Shown: positions 1 to 9,775, counted from the stretch's first letter. The stretch is DNA of 64,000 bases from Micromonospora marina (GCF_900091565.1 NZ_FMCV01000011.1:31247-95246), one strand, 5' to 3'. A program made the numbers and translations. The notes: generated by a model from the sequence alone, not told the origin.

Positions 1-2406
1 CTGACCGACAACGTGAACTCGATGGCGTCGAACCTGACCAGCCAGGTGCGGAACATCGCCTCGGTCACCACGGCCGTGGCGAACGGCGACCTGGGTCAGA
101 AGATCACCGTGGACGCGCAGGGCGAGATCCTGGAGTTGAAGAACACCGTCAACACGATGGTGGATCAGCTGTCGTCGTTCGCCGACGAGGTGACCCGGGT
201 GGCCCGCGAGGTGGGCACCGAGGGCAAGCTGGGTGGTCAGGCCCAGGTCAAGGGCGTGTCCGGTACGTGGCGTGACCTGACCGAGAACGTCAACCAGCTC
301 GCCTCGACCCTGACCACGCAGTTGCGCGCGATCGCGCAGGTCTCCACGTCGGTGACCCGTGGCGACCTGACCCAGCGGATCAACGTGAAGGCGCAGGGCG
401 AGGTCGCCGAGCTGAAGGACAACATCAACCAGATGATCGTCACCCTCCGGGAGACGACCAAGAAGAACGCCGAGCAGGGCTGGCTCGACTCGAACCTGGC
501 CCGGATCGGTGGTCTGCTCCAGGGGCAGCGCGACCTGGGCGAGGTCTGCCGGATGATCATGCAGGAGGTGACCCCGCTGGTGGACGCGCAACTCGGCGCG
601 TTCTTCCTGGCGGACAGCTCCGAGGGCAGCATGCGGCTGCGGCTCACCGCCTCCTACGGGTACGTGGCACGCGGCCACGACGTCACGTTCGGCCCGGGTG
701 AGGGGCTGGTCGGGCAGGCCGCCCTGTCGCGCCGGACGATCCGGGTCAAGGCGCAGCCGGACGGCCGCCTCGTCGTACGGTCCGGGTTGGCCGACACGCC
801 TCCGGCCGACCTGGTGGTCCTGCCCGTCCAGTTCGAGGGCGAGCTGCTCGGCGTGATCGAGTTCGCCGGCGTCGCCACGTTCTCCGAGCTGCACCTGGCG
901 TTCCTGGAGCGGCTGGTGCTCACCATCGGCGTCGCGGTCAACACCATCCAGGCCAACCGGCGTACGGAGGAGCTGCTGGCGCAGTCGCAGCGGCTGGCGC
1001 ACGAGATGCAGGACCAGTCGGCCGAGTTGCAGCGCACGAACGCCGAGCTGGAGGACAAGGCGAAGCTGCTGTCCGAGCAGAAGGCCAACATCGAGATGCA
1101 GAACCGGGAGATCGAGCTGGCCCGCCTCGGCCTGGAGGAGAAGGCGCAGCAGCTCACCCGCGCGTCGGCGTACAAGTCGGAGTTCCTGGCGAACATGAGC
1201 CACGAGCTGCGTACGCCGCTGAACTCGCTGCTCCTGCTGGCCCGGCTGCTGGCCGAGAACCCGGAGCGCAACCTCAGCGCGAAGCAGATCGAGTTCGCCC
1301 GGACCATCCACGGCGCCGGGTCCGACCTGCTGTCGCTGATCGACGACATCCTCGACCTGTCCAAGATCGAGGCGGGCCGGATGGACGTGGAGCCCACCGA
1401 GATCCAGTTCGCCGAGATCCGCGGCTACGTCGAGCAGGCGTTCGCGCCGCAGGCCGAGGAGAAGGGACTGGACTTCCAGGTGCGGGTCAGCCGCGACCTG
1501 CCGCCCGCGCTGGTCACCGACGCCCAGCGGTTGCAGCAGATCCTGCGCAACCTGCTGTCGAACGCGGTGAAGTTCACCGACAACGGCGCGGTGACGCTGC
1601 GGATCGGCCCGGCGGCCGACAACGCCGTGTTCGACGTGCCCGCGCTGACGAACGCGCAGCGGGTGATCGCGTTCACCGTGATCGACACCGGCATCGGAAT
1701 CTCCGACGACAAGCTGTCGCTGATCTTCGAGGCGTTCCAGCAGGCGGACGGCACCACCAGCCGGCGTTACGGCGGCACCGGCCTCGGGCTGTCCATCAGC
1801 CGAGACCTGGCCCGCCTGCTCGGCGGCACGATCACCGTCTCGTCCGCGCCCGGTCAGGGTTCGACGTTCACGCTCTTCGTACCCGATGTGCTGGCACCGG
1901 ACGCGGTGGTGGCGCCGGCGCCGCCGTCGCCGAGCCGCGCGGGCCTGCCGTCGTCGCTGCTCATGCCCATGGAGCTGCCGCAGCCGCAGGAGACGCCCGC
2001 CACCCGCCGCCTGGACGGCGTGACCGTGCTGATCATCGACGACGACGTGCGGAACGTGTTCGCGCTGACGTCCGCGTTGGAACTGCACGGGATGACCGTG
2101 TTGTACTCGGACAACGGGGCGGACGGCGTCCGCCAGCTCGCCGAGCACCCGGAGGTGGACATCGTCCTGATGGACGCCATGATGCCGGACCAGGACGGGT
2201 ACGAGACGACCGCGCAGATCCGCCGCAACCACCGGTTCGCGGACCTGCCGATCGTGTTCCTGACCGCGAAGGCGATGCCCGGTGACCGGGAGTCGGCGCT
2301 CAGCGCCGGCGGCAGCGACTACATCACCAAGCCGGTGGACCTGGACGAGCTGATCGAACTGATGGCGTCCTGGATCGGCCGGAGCCGAGGCGAGGAGAAC
2401 GCGTGA
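1..2406 (+). CDS. Hybrid sensor histidine kinase, 5' end missing (HAMP-HAMP-GAF-HisKA-HATPase-REC)
   Basis: The reading frame is open from base 1, so the true start lies upstream; the first in-window start (GTG at 13) falls inside a HAMP repeat. Visible order: at least two HAMP units (about residues 1-150, with repeated GDL and AQGEI/AQGEV patterns), a GAF domain (about 165-310), a long coiled coil, HisKA with the phospho-acceptor motif [11 protein letters not shown] (about 395), HATPase_c with DTGIGI and GGTGLGLSI boxes, and a C-terminal receiver with phospho-Asp in LMDAMMP. It probably autophosphorylates and relays phosphate to its own receiver. No membrane segment is seen in the visible part, so it may be cytosolic. 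The next gene, a response regulator, overlaps its stop codon, which suggests a common operon. The signal is unknown. Confidence 0.93.
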   Translation: MTDNVNSMASNLTSQVRNIASVTTAVANGDLGQKITVDAQGEILELKNTVNTMVDQLSSFADEVTRVAREVGTEGKLGGQAQVKGVSGTWRDLTENVNQLASTLTTQLRAIAQVSTSVTRGDLTQRINVKAQGEVAELKDNINQMIVTLRETTKKNAEQGWLDSNLARIGGLLQGQRDLGEVCRMIMQEVTPLVDAQLGAFFLADSSEGSMRLRLTASYGYVARGHDVTFGPGEGLVGQAALSRRTIRVKAQPDGRLVVRSGLADTPPADLVVLPVQFEGELLGVIEFAGVATFSELHLAFLERLVLTIGVAVNTIQANRRTEELLAQSQRLAHEMQDQSAELQRTNAELEDKAKLLSEQKANIEMQNREIELARLGLEEKAQQLTRASAYKSEFLANMSHELRTPLNSLLLLARLLAENPERNLSAKQIEFARTIHGAGSDLLSLIDDILDLSKIEAGRMDVEPTEIQFAEIRGYVEQAFAPQAEEKGLDFQVRVSRDLPPALVTDAQRLQQILRNLLSNAVKFTDNGAVTLRIGPAADNAVFDVPALTNAQRVIAFTVIDTGIGISDDKLSLIFEAFQQADGTTSRRYGGTGLGLSISRDLARLLGGTITVSSAPGQGSTFTLFVPDVLAPDAVVAPAPPSPSRAGLPSSLLMPMELPQPQETPATRRLDGVTVLIIDDDVRNVFALTSALELHGMTVLYSDNGADGVRQLAEHPEVDIVLMDAMMPDQDGYETTAQIRRNHRFADLPIVFLTAKAMPGDRESALSAGGSDYITKPVDLDELIELMASWIGRSRGEENA

Positions 2407-2960
2407 CGCAGACGGCCAAGGCCCTGCTGGTGGACGACCGGCGGGAGAACCTGATGGCACTGGAGGCGATCCTCCAGGGTCTCCCGGTGCAGTCGGTCGC
2501 GGTGGAGAGCGGCGAGGCGGCGCTCAAGCAGCTCCTGGTGGACGACTTCGCGGTGATCCTGTTGGACGCCCAGATGCCGGACATGGACGGGTTCGAGACC
2601 GCCACCCACATCAAGCGGCGTGAGCGTACCCGGCACGTACCGATCATCTTCCTGACCGCCGCGGACAAGGACGCCCAGCTCGCGCTGCGCGGTTACGCGG
2701 CCGGTGCGGTCGACTACCTGACCAAGCCGTTCGACCCGTGGGTGCTGCGGGCCAAGGTGACGGTCTTCGTCGACCTGTGGGTGAAGACGCGGCAGCTCGC
2801 CGCCCAGTCGGACCTGGTGCGGGAGCGCGACCTCCAGTGGCGGCACCTGACCGACGCGGTGGACGAGGCCACGGCGCTGCTGCGCGCCGACGACGACCCG
2901 TCGACCCGGGAACGCGCGGTTCAGCTGCTGGAGCAGGCGCGCTGGGGCAACACCCGCTGA
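2403..2960 (+). CDS. Response regulator with receiver domain and short helical tail
   Basis: 185 aa. The start is a GTG overlapping the kinase stop by 4 nt, so the two are probably translationally coupled. An N-terminal receiver domain (about residues 5-125) has the acidic pair in LLVDD, phospho-Asp in LLDAQMPDMDG, the conserved Thr in FLTAAD and the Lys in YLTKPFDP. About 60 residues follow, predicted helical and charged (DLVRERDLQWRHL), with no recognisable DNA-binding or enzymatic domain. It is therefore more likely a relay or partner-binding protein than a transcription factor. The upstream hybrid kinase is the probable phosphodonor. Confidence 0.9.
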   Translation: MTQTAKALLVDDRRENLMALEAILQGLPVQSVAVESGEAALKQLLVDDFAVILLDAQMPDMDGFETATHIKRRERTRHVPIIFLTAADKDAQLALRGYAAGAVDYLTKPFDPWVLRAKVTVFVDLWVKTRQLAAQSDLVRERDLQWRHLTDAVDEATALLRADDDPSTRERAVQLLEQARWGNTR

Positions 2961-2985
2961 CGGTTCAGCCGCCGGCCGGGCCGCC

Positions 2986-3144
2986 GTGCCCGGTCGCGCG
3001 TCGGCCGCCTGGGTGGTGCTGGCGGTCTGCGGGCTGCTCGACGCCTGGAACCCCACCCCGCTCTACGTGCTGACGGCGCTGGCGGTGACCCTGGCCACAG
3101 CCGGCCTGCTCACCTTCCGCCGCCGCGACCTCCCCGTCCTCTGA
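2986..3144 (+). CDS. Possible small membrane protein (52 aa) or ABC-2 permease remnant
   Basis: A GTG-started frame of 52 codons encodes two hydrophobic stretches (WVVLAVCGLLDAW and YVLTALAVTLATAGLL) followed by FRRRDLPVL at the C-terminus. A final hydrophobic helix ending in FRRRDL is typical of the last helix of ABC-2 type permeases, so this could be the tail of a lost transporter gene, or a genuine two-helix small protein. No clear ribosome binding site is seen. It lies 25 nt after the response regulator stop. The function is not recognised. Confidence 0.35.
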   Translation: MPGRASAAWVVLAVCGLLDAWNPTPLYVLTALAVTLATAGLLTFRRRDLPVL

Positions 3145-3153
3145 CCCCCCGTT

Positions 3154-3217
3154 GATCTTGCACGTGCGGCCCGGCGAAAGGGTGAATCACCCGACGCGGG
3201 GCCGCACGTGCAGGATC
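3154..3217. repeat. Intergenic nested inverted repeat with GATCTTGCAC arm
   Basis: The arms are GATCTTGCACGTGCGGCCC (3154-3172) and its reverse complement with one mismatch (3199-3217). The loop contains a second palindrome, GGGTGAATCACCC (3180-3192). It sits between the small membrane frame and the STAS gene, which converge, so it may act as a terminator. The GATCTTGCA arm recurs in a second intergenic element at 32606-32674. Confidence 0.75.
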
Positions 3218-3237
3218 GCGGGGAGGAAGCGGCGGGG

Positions 3238-3570
3238 CTACGGGGTGGCTTCGTTGCGGATCATCAGGGCGCTGCGGAGGCCGGTGATGTCCAGGACGCG
3301 GATCAGGAAGTCGCCGACGTTGGTGAGGATCAGCAGGCACTGGGTGTGACTGGCCTTGCGGCTGAGCACCACGAGCGTGCCGAGACCCTGCGAGTCGCAG
3401 AACGTGACTCCGCCCAGGTCGAGCACGATGCGCGGGGGCGGATCCGTCAGCACCTCGTTGACCACCGTCGAGAGCTGGGCGGCCGTGAGCATGTCGATCT
3501 CACCGGCCAGGCGAAGCACTGCTTCGTCACCCGTCCGGTGTACGGTGATGGACAGCTCGGCACGATCCAC
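3238..3570 (-). CDS. STAS-domain anti-sigma factor antagonist
   Basis: 110 aa, a single STAS domain of the SpoIIAA/RsbV family. The beta-alpha fold is readable, with the phosphorylatable serine in FCDSQGLGTLVVL (about residue 60). Such proteins bind an anti-sigma kinase when unphosphorylated and so free a sigma factor. The start is GTG with no Shine-Dalgarno; a TAGGCT hexamer lies 6 nt upstream of the start codon, which suggests a leaderless transcript. No partner anti-sigma kinase or sigma gene is in the window, so its circuit is unknown. It is convergent with the upstream signalling operon and divergent from hemL. Confidence 0.88.
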   Translation of the reverse strand: MDRAELSITVHRTGDEAVLRLAGEIDMLTAAQLSTVVNEVLTDPPPRIVLDLGGVTFCDSQGLGTLVVLSRKASHTQCLLILTNVGDFLIRVLDITGLRSALMIRNEATP

Positions 3571-3716
3571 CCGGTCAGCCTATCGCGATCTCGACCGGCG
3601 GGCCTGTCGAGCGGATCGCCGTCGGCCCGTCGCGCCGCTCAGGCGGGTGAGCCTGGTAACCCCCGTCGCGGGGTGGCTGCCGGGCAGCACTCCGGCGCTG
3701 ACACAATGGCCTCATC

Positions 3717-5054
3717 GTGACCGAGACGCATTCCGCCGGATCCGGCCGCTACCCGGCCGACGCCCCGGCCTCCGAGGCCCTGTTCGACCGCGCCAAGGCC
3801 GTCGTGCCCGGTGGGGTCAACTCTCCCGTGCGCGCGTTCCGTGCCGTCGGCGGCACCCCGCGCTTCATGGTGCGGGGGGAGGGTCCGTGGCTCTTCGACG
3901 CCGACGGTCGTCGCTACGTCGACCTGGTCTGCTCCTGGGGCCCGCTGATCCTCGGCCACGCGCACCCGGCCGTGGTGGAGGCGCTGCGTGCGGCGGCAGG
4001 GCTCGGCACCAGCTTCGGCACCCCGACGCCGGGCGAGGTCGACCTGGCCGAGGAGATCATCGCGCGGACGCCCGTGGAGCAGGTCCGCCTGGTCAACTCC
4101 GGCACCGAGGCGACCATGTCGGCGATCCGGCTGGCCCGCGGCTTCACCGGCCGTTCCAAGATCATCAAGTTCTCCGGCTGCTACCACGGCCACTCCGACG
4201 CGCTGCTCGCCGCGGCCGGCTCCGGCGTGGCCACGTTCGGCCTGCCCGACTCGCCCGGCGTGACCGGCGCGGCGGCCGGCGACACCATCGTGCTGCCGTA
4301 CAACGACCTGCACGCGGTCGAGGAGGCGTTCGCCGCCGAGGGGCAGCACATCGCCGCGATCATCACCGAGGCCGCCGCCGGCAACATGGGCGTCATCGCG
4401 CCCCGCGACGGTTTCAACGCCGAGCTGGCCCGGATCGCACACGCCAACGGCGCACTGCTCATCGTCGACGAGGTGATGACCGGGTTCCGGGTCTCCCGCG
4501 CCGGGTGGCACGGCCTCGACCCGTCGGACGCGGACCTGTGGACGTACGGGAAGGTCATGGGTGGCGGCCTGCCCGCCGCGGCGTTCGGCGGGCGCGCGGA
4601 GATCATGGCGAAGCTCGCCCCGGCCGGCCCGGTCTACCAGGCGGGCACGCTGTCCGGTAACCCGCTGGCCTGCGCGGCCGGGCTGGCCACGCTGCGGCTG
4701 GCCGACGACGCGCTCTACCGGCGGCTCGACGAGACCGCCGCCACGCTGGGCAAGCTGACCACCGAGGCACTGTCCGAGGCGGGTGTGCCGCACCGGCTCT
4801 CCACCGCGGGCAACATGTTCTCGGTCTTCTTCACCGACGCGGACGTGCACGACTACGACAGCGCCCGCACCCAGGTGGTGCCGGCGTTCAAGGCGTTCTT
4901 CCACGCGATGCTCGCCGGCGGCGTCTACCTGCCGCCGAGCGCGTTCGAATCGTGGTTCGTCTCGGCCGCGATCGACGACGCGGCGTGGGAGCAGATCGCC
5001 GCCGCCCTGCCGGTGGCGGCGCGGGCGGCGGCAGCGGCAGGAAGCGGGGGGTAA
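3717..5054 (+). CDS. hemL: Glutamate-1-semialdehyde 2,1-aminomutase
   Basis: 445 aa, full length for HemL. It converts glutamate-1-semialdehyde to 5-aminolevulinate in C5-pathway tetrapyrrole synthesis, a PLP enzyme of the class III aminotransferase fold. Visible motifs are [10 protein letters not shown] near the N-terminus, [15 protein letters not shown] (cofactor phosphate contacts), DEVMTGFRV, and the PLP-binding lysine in [16 protein letters not shown] (about residue 279). The start is GTG, just after CACAATGGCCTCATC, without an obvious ribosome binding site. A histidine phosphatase and a cytochrome c biogenesis operon follow closely on the same strand, so haem synthesis and haem use are linked here. 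Confidence 0.96.
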   Translation: MTETHSAGSGRYPADAPASEALFDRAKAVVPGGVNSPVRAFRAVGGTPRFMVRGEGPWLFDADGRRYVDLVCSWGPLILGHAHPAVVEALRAAAGLGTSFGTPTPGEVDLAEEIIARTPVEQVRLVNSGTEATMSAIRLARGFTGRSKIIKFSGCYHGHSDALLAAAGSGVATFGLPDSPGVTGAAAGDTIVLPYNDLHAVEEAFAAEGQHIAAIITEAAAGNMGVIAPRDGFNAELARIAHANGALLIVDEVMTGFRVSRAGWHGLDPSDADLWTYGKVMGGGLPAAAFGGRAEIMAKLAPAGPVYQAGTLSGNPLACAAGLATLRLADDALYRRLDETAATLGKLTTEALSEAGVPHRLSTAGNMFSVFFTDADVHDYDSARTQVVPAFKAFFHAMLAGGVYLPPSAFESWFVSAAIDDAAWEQIAAALPVAARAAAAAGSGG

Positions 5055-5057
5055 CTG

Positions 5058-5705
5058 ATGGCGGAGACCGTGGTACACGTGCTGCGGCACGGCGAGGTGC
5101 ACAACCCGGACGGCGTCCTCTACGGCCGGATGCCCGGGTTCCGCCTCTCCGAGCTGGGCGTGCAGATGGCCAAGGCGGCGGCGCAGGCGCTCGCCGACCG
5201 GACCGTGGTGCACGTCGTGGCCAGCCCGCTGGAGCGCGCCCAGCAGACCGCCGAGCCGATCGCGGCGCAGTTCGGCCTCTCCGTCGGCGTCGACGAGCGG
5301 CTGATCGAGAGCGCGAACTGGTTCGAGGGCAAGAAGGTCTCGCCCGGTGACGGCTCGTTCCGCGACCCGCGCAACTGGTGGGTGCTGCGCGACCCGATGA
5401 CCCCGTCCTGGGGGGAGGCGTACCGGGCCATCGCCGAGCGCATGTTCGCCGCCCTGCACGCCGCCCGGGTCGCCGCCGAGGGGCGGGAGGCGGTGCTCGT
5501 GTCGCACCAGCTCCCGATCTGGACGCTGCGCCGGCACGTCGAACGCAAGCGACTCTGGCACGACCCGCGCCGCCGCCAGTGCGGTCTGGCCAGCCTCACC
5601 TCGTTCCACTTCGACGGCGCCAAGATCGTCGGAATCGGGTACTCCGAGCCGGCGGCCCACCTCGTGTCGATCTCGCCGACCGCCCGGACGGCCAAGGGGG
5701 CCTGA
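5058..5705 (+). CDS. Histidine phosphatase family protein (phosphoglycerate mutase-like)
   Basis: 215 aa. The catalytic RHG motif is near the N-terminus (VLRHGEVHNPDG), with the second conserved histidine in VSHQLPIWTLRRHV (about residue 150), as in the branch 1 histidine phosphatase superfamily. The substrate cannot be told from sequence; true glycolytic mutases are longer and differ around the active site. The ATG lies 3 nt after the hemL stop, and its stop overlaps the ATG of the next gene (TGATG), so it is very likely co-transcribed and translationally coupled with the cytochrome c biogenesis genes. Confidence 0.9.
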   Translation: MAETVVHVLRHGEVHNPDGVLYGRMPGFRLSELGVQMAKAAAQALADRTVVHVVASPLERAQQTAEPIAAQFGLSVGVDERLIESANWFEGKKVSPGDGSFRDPRNWWVLRDPMTPSWGEAYRAIAERMFAALHAARVAAEGREAVLVSHQLPIWTLRRHVERKRLWHDPRRRQCGLASLTSFHFDGAKIVGIGYSEPAAHLVSISPTARTAKGA

Positions 5706-6280
5706 TGCTCACCCGGAGGCTCGCTGCCGCCCTGCTCGCCGCCGTGACCGCCGGTACGGCGCTGGTCGGCTGCTCCTCCGGCACCCAGGAGAGCCGGTGT
5801 GCGGCCGACGGCTCGACCGTCAACTGCGCTCCCGACCAGCGCTCCAAGACGCCGAAGGTGAGCGGTGAACTGCTCACCGGCGGCAGCTACGACATCTCCC
5901 GCGACCGCGGGCAGGTCGTCGTGGTCAACTTCTGGGGCTCCTGGTGCGCGCCCTGCCGCGCCGAGGCGGACGACCTGGAGGCCACCTACCAGGCCACCAA
6001 GGGCTCCGGCGTGACGTTCCTCGGCATCAACGTGCAGGACAGCAAGGACAAGGCGATCGCCTTCGAGGAGGGCCGGGTCACGTACCCGAGCATCTTCGAC
6101 CCGGCCAGCCGGCAGGCGCTGAACTTCGACATCCCGCCGAACACCACCCCGGCCACCGTCGTGCTCGACCGCGAGGGCCGGATCGCCGTCGTGATCCGCA
6201 GGGCCGTCACCCGCGACGAACTGCGGCCGATCGTCGAGGAGATCGCTGCCGAGGCGCCGCCGCCGAACGGCGCCCGCTGA
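5705..6280 (+). CDS. TlpA/ResA-family thiol-disulfide oxidoreductase lipoprotein
   Basis: 191 aa. An N-terminal lipoprotein signal (RRLAAALLAAVTAGTALVGC, lipobox LVGC) is followed by a thioredoxin fold with the redox motif WGSWCAPCRAEA (about residue 80) and the cis-Pro region NTTPATVVLD. It probably acts on the outer face of the membrane to reduce the haem-binding cysteines of apocytochrome c. The ATG overlaps the stop of the upstream phosphatase and its own stop overlaps the ccdA start, making one tight operon resA-like/ccdA/resB/ccsB (System II cytochrome c maturation). Confidence 0.93.
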   Translation: MLTRRLAAALLAAVTAGTALVGCSSGTQESRCAADGSTVNCAPDQRSKTPKVSGELLTGGSYDISRDRGQVVVVNFWGSWCAPCRAEADDLEATYQATKGSGVTFLGINVQDSKDKAIAFEEGRVTYPSIFDPASRQALNFDIPPNTTPATVVLDREGRIAVVIRRAVTRDELRPIVEEIAAEAPPPNGAR

Positions 6281-7182
6281 TGGGCGAGACGTTCCGCCAG
6301 CTCGCCGAGTCCGGCCCGCTGCTGCTCGCGGTCGGTGCGGCGGCGCTGGCCGGACTGGTCAGCTTCCTGTCCCCGTGCGTGCTCCCGCTGATGCCCGGCT
6401 ACCTGTCGTACGTGACGGGTTTGGCCGGCTCCGACCTGGAGGGCGCAAGGAAGGGCCCCCTGTTAACGCCTCCGGTAGAGGAAGGGCCCCCTATTAACAC
6501 CGCCGCCAGCGCGGGCGGCGCGGGCGGCGCGGGCGGCACGGGCGGCGCAGGCGGCGGCGTGAGCGTCGCCGAGCGGGCGGCGCCGCAGCGGACCACCGCC
6601 GCCGTCAAGGGCCGGGTGCTCGCCGGCACGCTGCTGTTCATCGCCGGCTTCACAGTCGTGTTCGTCGCCACCGCGATCCTCTTCTCCGGCGTCGGCAAGC
6701 TCTTCTTCCGGTACGAGCGCACGCTGGAGATCGTCATCGGTGTGCTCGTGGTGGTGCTCGGCCTCGGCTATTCGGGTGTGATCCCCGGGATGCAGCGCGA
6801 GTTCCGTATCCGCTGGCTGCCCGCCGCCGGGCTGCTCGGCGCGCCGGTGCTCGGCGCGGTATTCGCGCTCAGTTGGCTGCCCTGCACCGGCCCGACGCTC
6901 GGCGCGGTGCTCGGCATGGCGGCCACCGAGGGCGGGACCGACCGGGCCGTGCTGCTCGCCGTGGCGTACTGCCTCGGGTTGGGGATACCGTTCGTCGTCT
7001 TCGGGCTGGGCTTCCAGCGCCTGCTCGGGGTGTTCCGCGCCGTCCGGCGCAACAGCCGCTGGGTCACCCGGATCGGCGGCGCGCTGCTGATCGCGATCGG
7101 CCTGGCGCTGATCACCGGCGGCTGGGTGAACGTGGTGATCTGGCTGCAGACGAACGTGGGCGTGGGCGAGGTGAGCATCTGA
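6280..7182 (+). CDS. ccdA: CcdA-family cytochrome c biogenesis membrane protein
   Basis: 300 aa with six or so hydrophobic segments. It moves reducing equivalents across the membrane to the TlpA-like protein. The first conserved cysteine motif is in FLSPCVLPLMPGYLSYVTG, the second in LSWLPCTGPTLGAVLG. Between the first and second membrane segments lies a loop of about 60 residues that family members usually lack. It is encoded first by a copy of a 52-bp dispersed repeat (6447-6498, giving [14 protein letters not shown]) and then by a GGA/GGT-rich stretch. The frame stays open through both. ATG overlaps the upstream stop, and the TGA overlaps the resB start. Confidence 0.93.
   Translation: MGETFRQLAESGPLLLAVGAAALAGLVSFLSPCVLPLMPGYLSYVTGLAGSDLEGARKGPLLTPPVEEGPPINTAASAGGAGGAGGTGGAGGGVSVAERAAPQRTTAAVKGRVLAGTLLFIAGFTVVFVATAILFSGVGKLFFRYERTLEIVIGVLVVVLGLGYSGVIPGMQREFRIRWLPAAGLLGAPVLGAVFALSWLPCTGPTLGAVLGMAATEGGTDRAVLLAVAYCLGLGIPFVVFGLGFQRLLGVFRAVRRNSRWVTRIGGALLIAIGLALITGGWVNVVIWLQTNVGVGEVSI
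6447..6498 (-). repeat. Dispersed 52-bp repeat, copy A, inside ccdA
   Basis: This is the reverse complement of the elements at 11108 and 41928. It carries the shared core (reverse complement of CCTCTACCGGAGGCGTTAA) flanked by two near-identical units of about 20 bp (GTTAA, then AGGGGGCCC-like, then TTCCT) 31 bp apart. It keeps the ccdA frame open and adds about 17 codons to an extracytoplasmic or cytoplasmic loop. Confidence 0.9.
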
Positions 7183-8798
7183 TGACGACCGTGGACGATC
7201 GGCCGTCGACCCCACCCGCACAGGCGCCCCGGCGGGTCAACCCGGTGCTGGCCCTGCTGCGCAACTCGTGGCGGCAACTCACCAGCATGCGTACGGCGCT
7301 GATCCTGCTGTTCCTGCTCGCCGTCGCGGCCATCCCCGGCTCGGTGCTGCCGCAGCGCGGCGTCAACCCGGAACGGGTCGACCAGTGGTTCGTCGACCAC
7401 CCCGATCTGGCACCCCGGCTCGACCGGATCGGCGCGTTCGAGGTCTTCGGGTCGGTCTGGTTCTCCGCGATCTACCTGCTGCTGTTCACCTCGCTGATCG
7501 GCTGCATCCTGCCCCGGGCCCGGGACCACGTCCGCGCGCTGCGGATGAAGCCGCCGGCCGCGCCGAAGCGGTTCGCCCGGCTGCCCCAGCACGCCGTGCT
7601 GGAGGCTCCGGCCGCCGCCGATCCGGAGGCGATCGCGGCGGTGCTGCGCCGCCGCCGCTGGCGGGTCGTCGTGCGCGGCAACGAGGTCTCCGCCGAGAAG
7701 GGTTACCTCAAGGAAACCGGCAACCTGCTGTTCCACGTGTCGCTGGTCGCCGTCCTGCTCGGGGTGGCGCTCGGTTCCTGGTACGGCTGGCACGGCAACC
7801 GCATCCTGGTCGCCGGCGCGGACAACGCGTTCTGCAACACCCGCCAGCAGTACGCCGAGGCGTCGCTCGGCCCGCGCGTGGACAGCTCCGACCTGCCGCC
7901 GTTCTGCCTGACGCTGGAGAAGTTCGAGGCCGACTACCTGCCGTCCGGGCTGGCGTCCCGCTACTGGGCCACGGTGACCGTGGACGAGCCCGGCGGCGCG
8001 GAACGGACCGCCGGGTTCTCGGTCAACTCGCCGCTTCGGCTCGGCTCGGCGAACGTCTACCTGCTCAGCAACGGCTACGCGCCGGTGCTGAGGTACACCG
8101 ACAAGTACGGCCGGAGTCAGACCAGCCGGACCCCGTTCCTGCGTACCGGCGACTCGAACGCGACCGAGGAGGGCGTGGCGATCTTCCCGGACGCCAACGT
8201 CGACCCGGCGACCGGCGTCCGCGCCGCCGACCAGCAGATCGCCTTCGACGGGTTTTACCTGCCCACCGTGCCGGCCGAGGGCCCTCCCGTCCGCTCCGCC
8301 TGGCCCGAGGAACGAGATCCGGCGGTGAACCTGCTCGCGTACCGGGGCAACCTCGGGCTGGACGCGGGCATCCCCGGCTCGGTTTACGAGCTGGACAAGC
8401 GGCAGCTCGACGACGGCAAGCTCAAGGAGATCGGCACCAAGCTGCTGCGGCCGGGGGAGAAGTGGACCCTGGACGACGGCAGCACGCTGGAGTTCGTCGG
8501 CACCGAGCCGTACATCACGATCTCGGTGCGGCACGCACCCGGGCAGACGCTGCTGCTGGTGGCCAGTGGGACGCTGCTGCTGGGCCTGATGGGCTCGCTG
8601 TTCGCCCGGCGGCGCCGGGTCTGGTTCCGGGTTCCGCCCCCCGAGGGTGGATCTCCGACGGGCGGTAGTAGTTTGGTGGAGGCCGGTGGGCTGCCGCGCA
8701 CCGAGCACCCAGGGTTCGCCGACGAGTTCGCGCAGCTCGTCGCCGCGGTGAGCGGCGACGCGCCGGACGCGCGGCGGGCGCGAGAAGGAGACGAGTGA
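7182..8798 (+). CDS. resB: ResB-family cytochrome c biogenesis protein
   Basis: 538 aa. It is part of the System II haem delivery and ligation complex with CcsB. There are three membrane segments near the N-terminus (starting around LRNSWRQLTSMRTALILLFLLAVAAIPGSVLPQ), a large extracytoplasmic domain, and a C-terminal membrane segment (LLLVASGTLLLGLMGSLF) with a cytoplasmic tail. RQLTSMRTALILL and PGSVLPQR are characteristic of the actinobacterial ResB group. The ATG shares its A with the ccdA stop (TGATG); its stop overlaps the ccsB start region. Confidence 0.94.
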   Translation: MTTVDDRPSTPPAQAPRRVNPVLALLRNSWRQLTSMRTALILLFLLAVAAIPGSVLPQRGVNPERVDQWFVDHPDLAPRLDRIGAFEVFGSVWFSAIYLLLFTSLIGCILPRARDHVRALRMKPPAAPKRFARLPQHAVLEAPAAADPEAIAAVLRRRRWRVVVRGNEVSAEKGYLKETGNLLFHVSLVAVLLGVALGSWYGWHGNRILVAGADNAFCNTRQQYAEASLGPRVDSSDLPPFCLTLEKFEADYLPSGLASRYWATVTVDEPGGAERTAGFSVNSPLRLGSANVYLLSNGYAPVLRYTDKYGRSQTSRTPFLRTGDSNATEEGVAIFPDANVDPATGVRAADQQIAFDGFYLPTVPAEGPPVRSAWPEERDPAVNLLAYRGNLGLDAGIPGSVYELDKRQLDDGKLKEIGTKLLRPGEKWTLDDGSTLEFVGTEPYITISVRHAPGQTLLLVASGTLLLGLMGSLFARRRRVWFRVPPPEGGSPTGGSSLVEAGGLPRTEHPGFADEFAQLVAAVSGDAPDARRAREGDE

Positions 8799-9775
8799 TG
8801 GTCGCACTCTCCGACCAGTTGGTCACGTTCGCGATCCTGGCGTACCTGATCGCGATGATCAGCCACGCCGTGGAGTTCGCGCTGGGCAACGCGCGGAAGG
8901 TGCCGGCGGCCGCACCGGCGCGGGAGCTGGTCGGCGCGGGTGTCGGCGGCGTCGGCGGCGTGATCGACGAGCCGGTCGTCCCGGCCGCGCCGCAGCGTCC
9001 GGACCGCTCCGCCGCGCGGGCCGTGCTGGCCGGCCGGATCGCCGCCTGGCTCATCGTGCTGGGCGCCGCGCTGCACCTGGGCGCCGTGGTCACCCGGGGC
9101 CTGGCCGCCGACCGGATGCCCTGGGGCAACATGTACGAGTTCGTGCTGACCGGCACCTGGATCGGGGTGGCGGCCTGGCTCGTGGTGCTCTGGAAGCAGC
9201 CGGGGCTGCGCCGGCTCGGGCTGTTCCTGACGCTGGTCATGGTGCTGCTGCTGGCGTTCGCCGAGCTGAAGCTCTACGTGCAGGTCGAGCCGCTGATGCC
9301 GGCGCTGCAGTCGTGGTGGTTCATCATCCACGTCTCGACGATCATCTTCGCCTCGGGCATCTTCCTGCTGGGCGTGGTGCCCGCCGCCGCGTACCTGATG
9401 CGGAACGGCTGGGAGCAGGGCCGGCGCAGCTTCCCGTACACCCTGGCCCGCCGCCTCCCGGCGGCGGCCGGGCTGGAGCGGCTGACCTTCACGCTGCACG
9501 CCTTCTCGTTCCCGGTCTTCACGTTCGCGGTGATCGCGGGCGCGATCTGGGCCGAGGCGGCCTGGGGCCGCGCCTGGGGCTGGGACCCGAAGGAGACCTG
9601 GGCGTTCATCTCCTGGGTGGTGTACGCGGGCTACCTGCACGCCCGGGCCACGCCGAGCGTGAAGCGCAACGTGGCCACCTGGATCGCCATCGTGGGCTTC
9701 CTGACCGTGATGATGAACCTGTTCGGGGTGAACTTCTTCTTCACCGGTCTGCACTCGTACGCCGGGGTGGAGTGA
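8798..9775 (+). CDS. ccsB: Cytochrome c biogenesis protein CcsB (ResC/CcsA haem handler)
   Basis: 325 aa, about eight membrane segments. The tryptophan-rich WWD haem-binding motif is clear in WGRAWGWDPKETWAFISW, and conserved histidines are visible (ISHAVEF near the N-terminus, IHVSTIIFAS, LHAFSF). It forms the haem export and ligation unit with ResB. The ATG at 8798 is preferred over an in-frame GTG one codon earlier because AGAAGGAG lies 7 nt before it. It is the last gene of the operon and overlaps the 3' end of the convergent small gene at 9741. Confidence 0.95.
   Translation: MVALSDQLVTFAILAYLIAMISHAVEFALGNARKVPAAAPARELVGAGVGGVGGVIDEPVVPAAPQRPDRSAARAVLAGRIAAWLIVLGAALHLGAVVTRGLAADRMPWGNMYEFVLTGTWIGVAAWLVVLWKQPGLRRLGLFLTLVMVLLLAFAELKLYVQVEPLMPALQSWWFIIHVSTIIFASGIFLLGVVPAAAYLMRNGWEQGRRSFPYTLARRLPAAAGLERLTFTLHAFSFPVFTFAVIAGAIWAEAAWGRAWGWDPKETWAFISWVVYAGYLHARATPSVKRNVATWIAIVGFLTVMMNLFGVNFFFTGLHSYAGVE

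Noticed and set aside
6768..8807. A 679-codon frame antisense to ccdA and resB
   Set aside because: Shadow frame with His/Arg/Gln-rich sequence; resB and ccdA on the plus strand have clear families and coupled starts.
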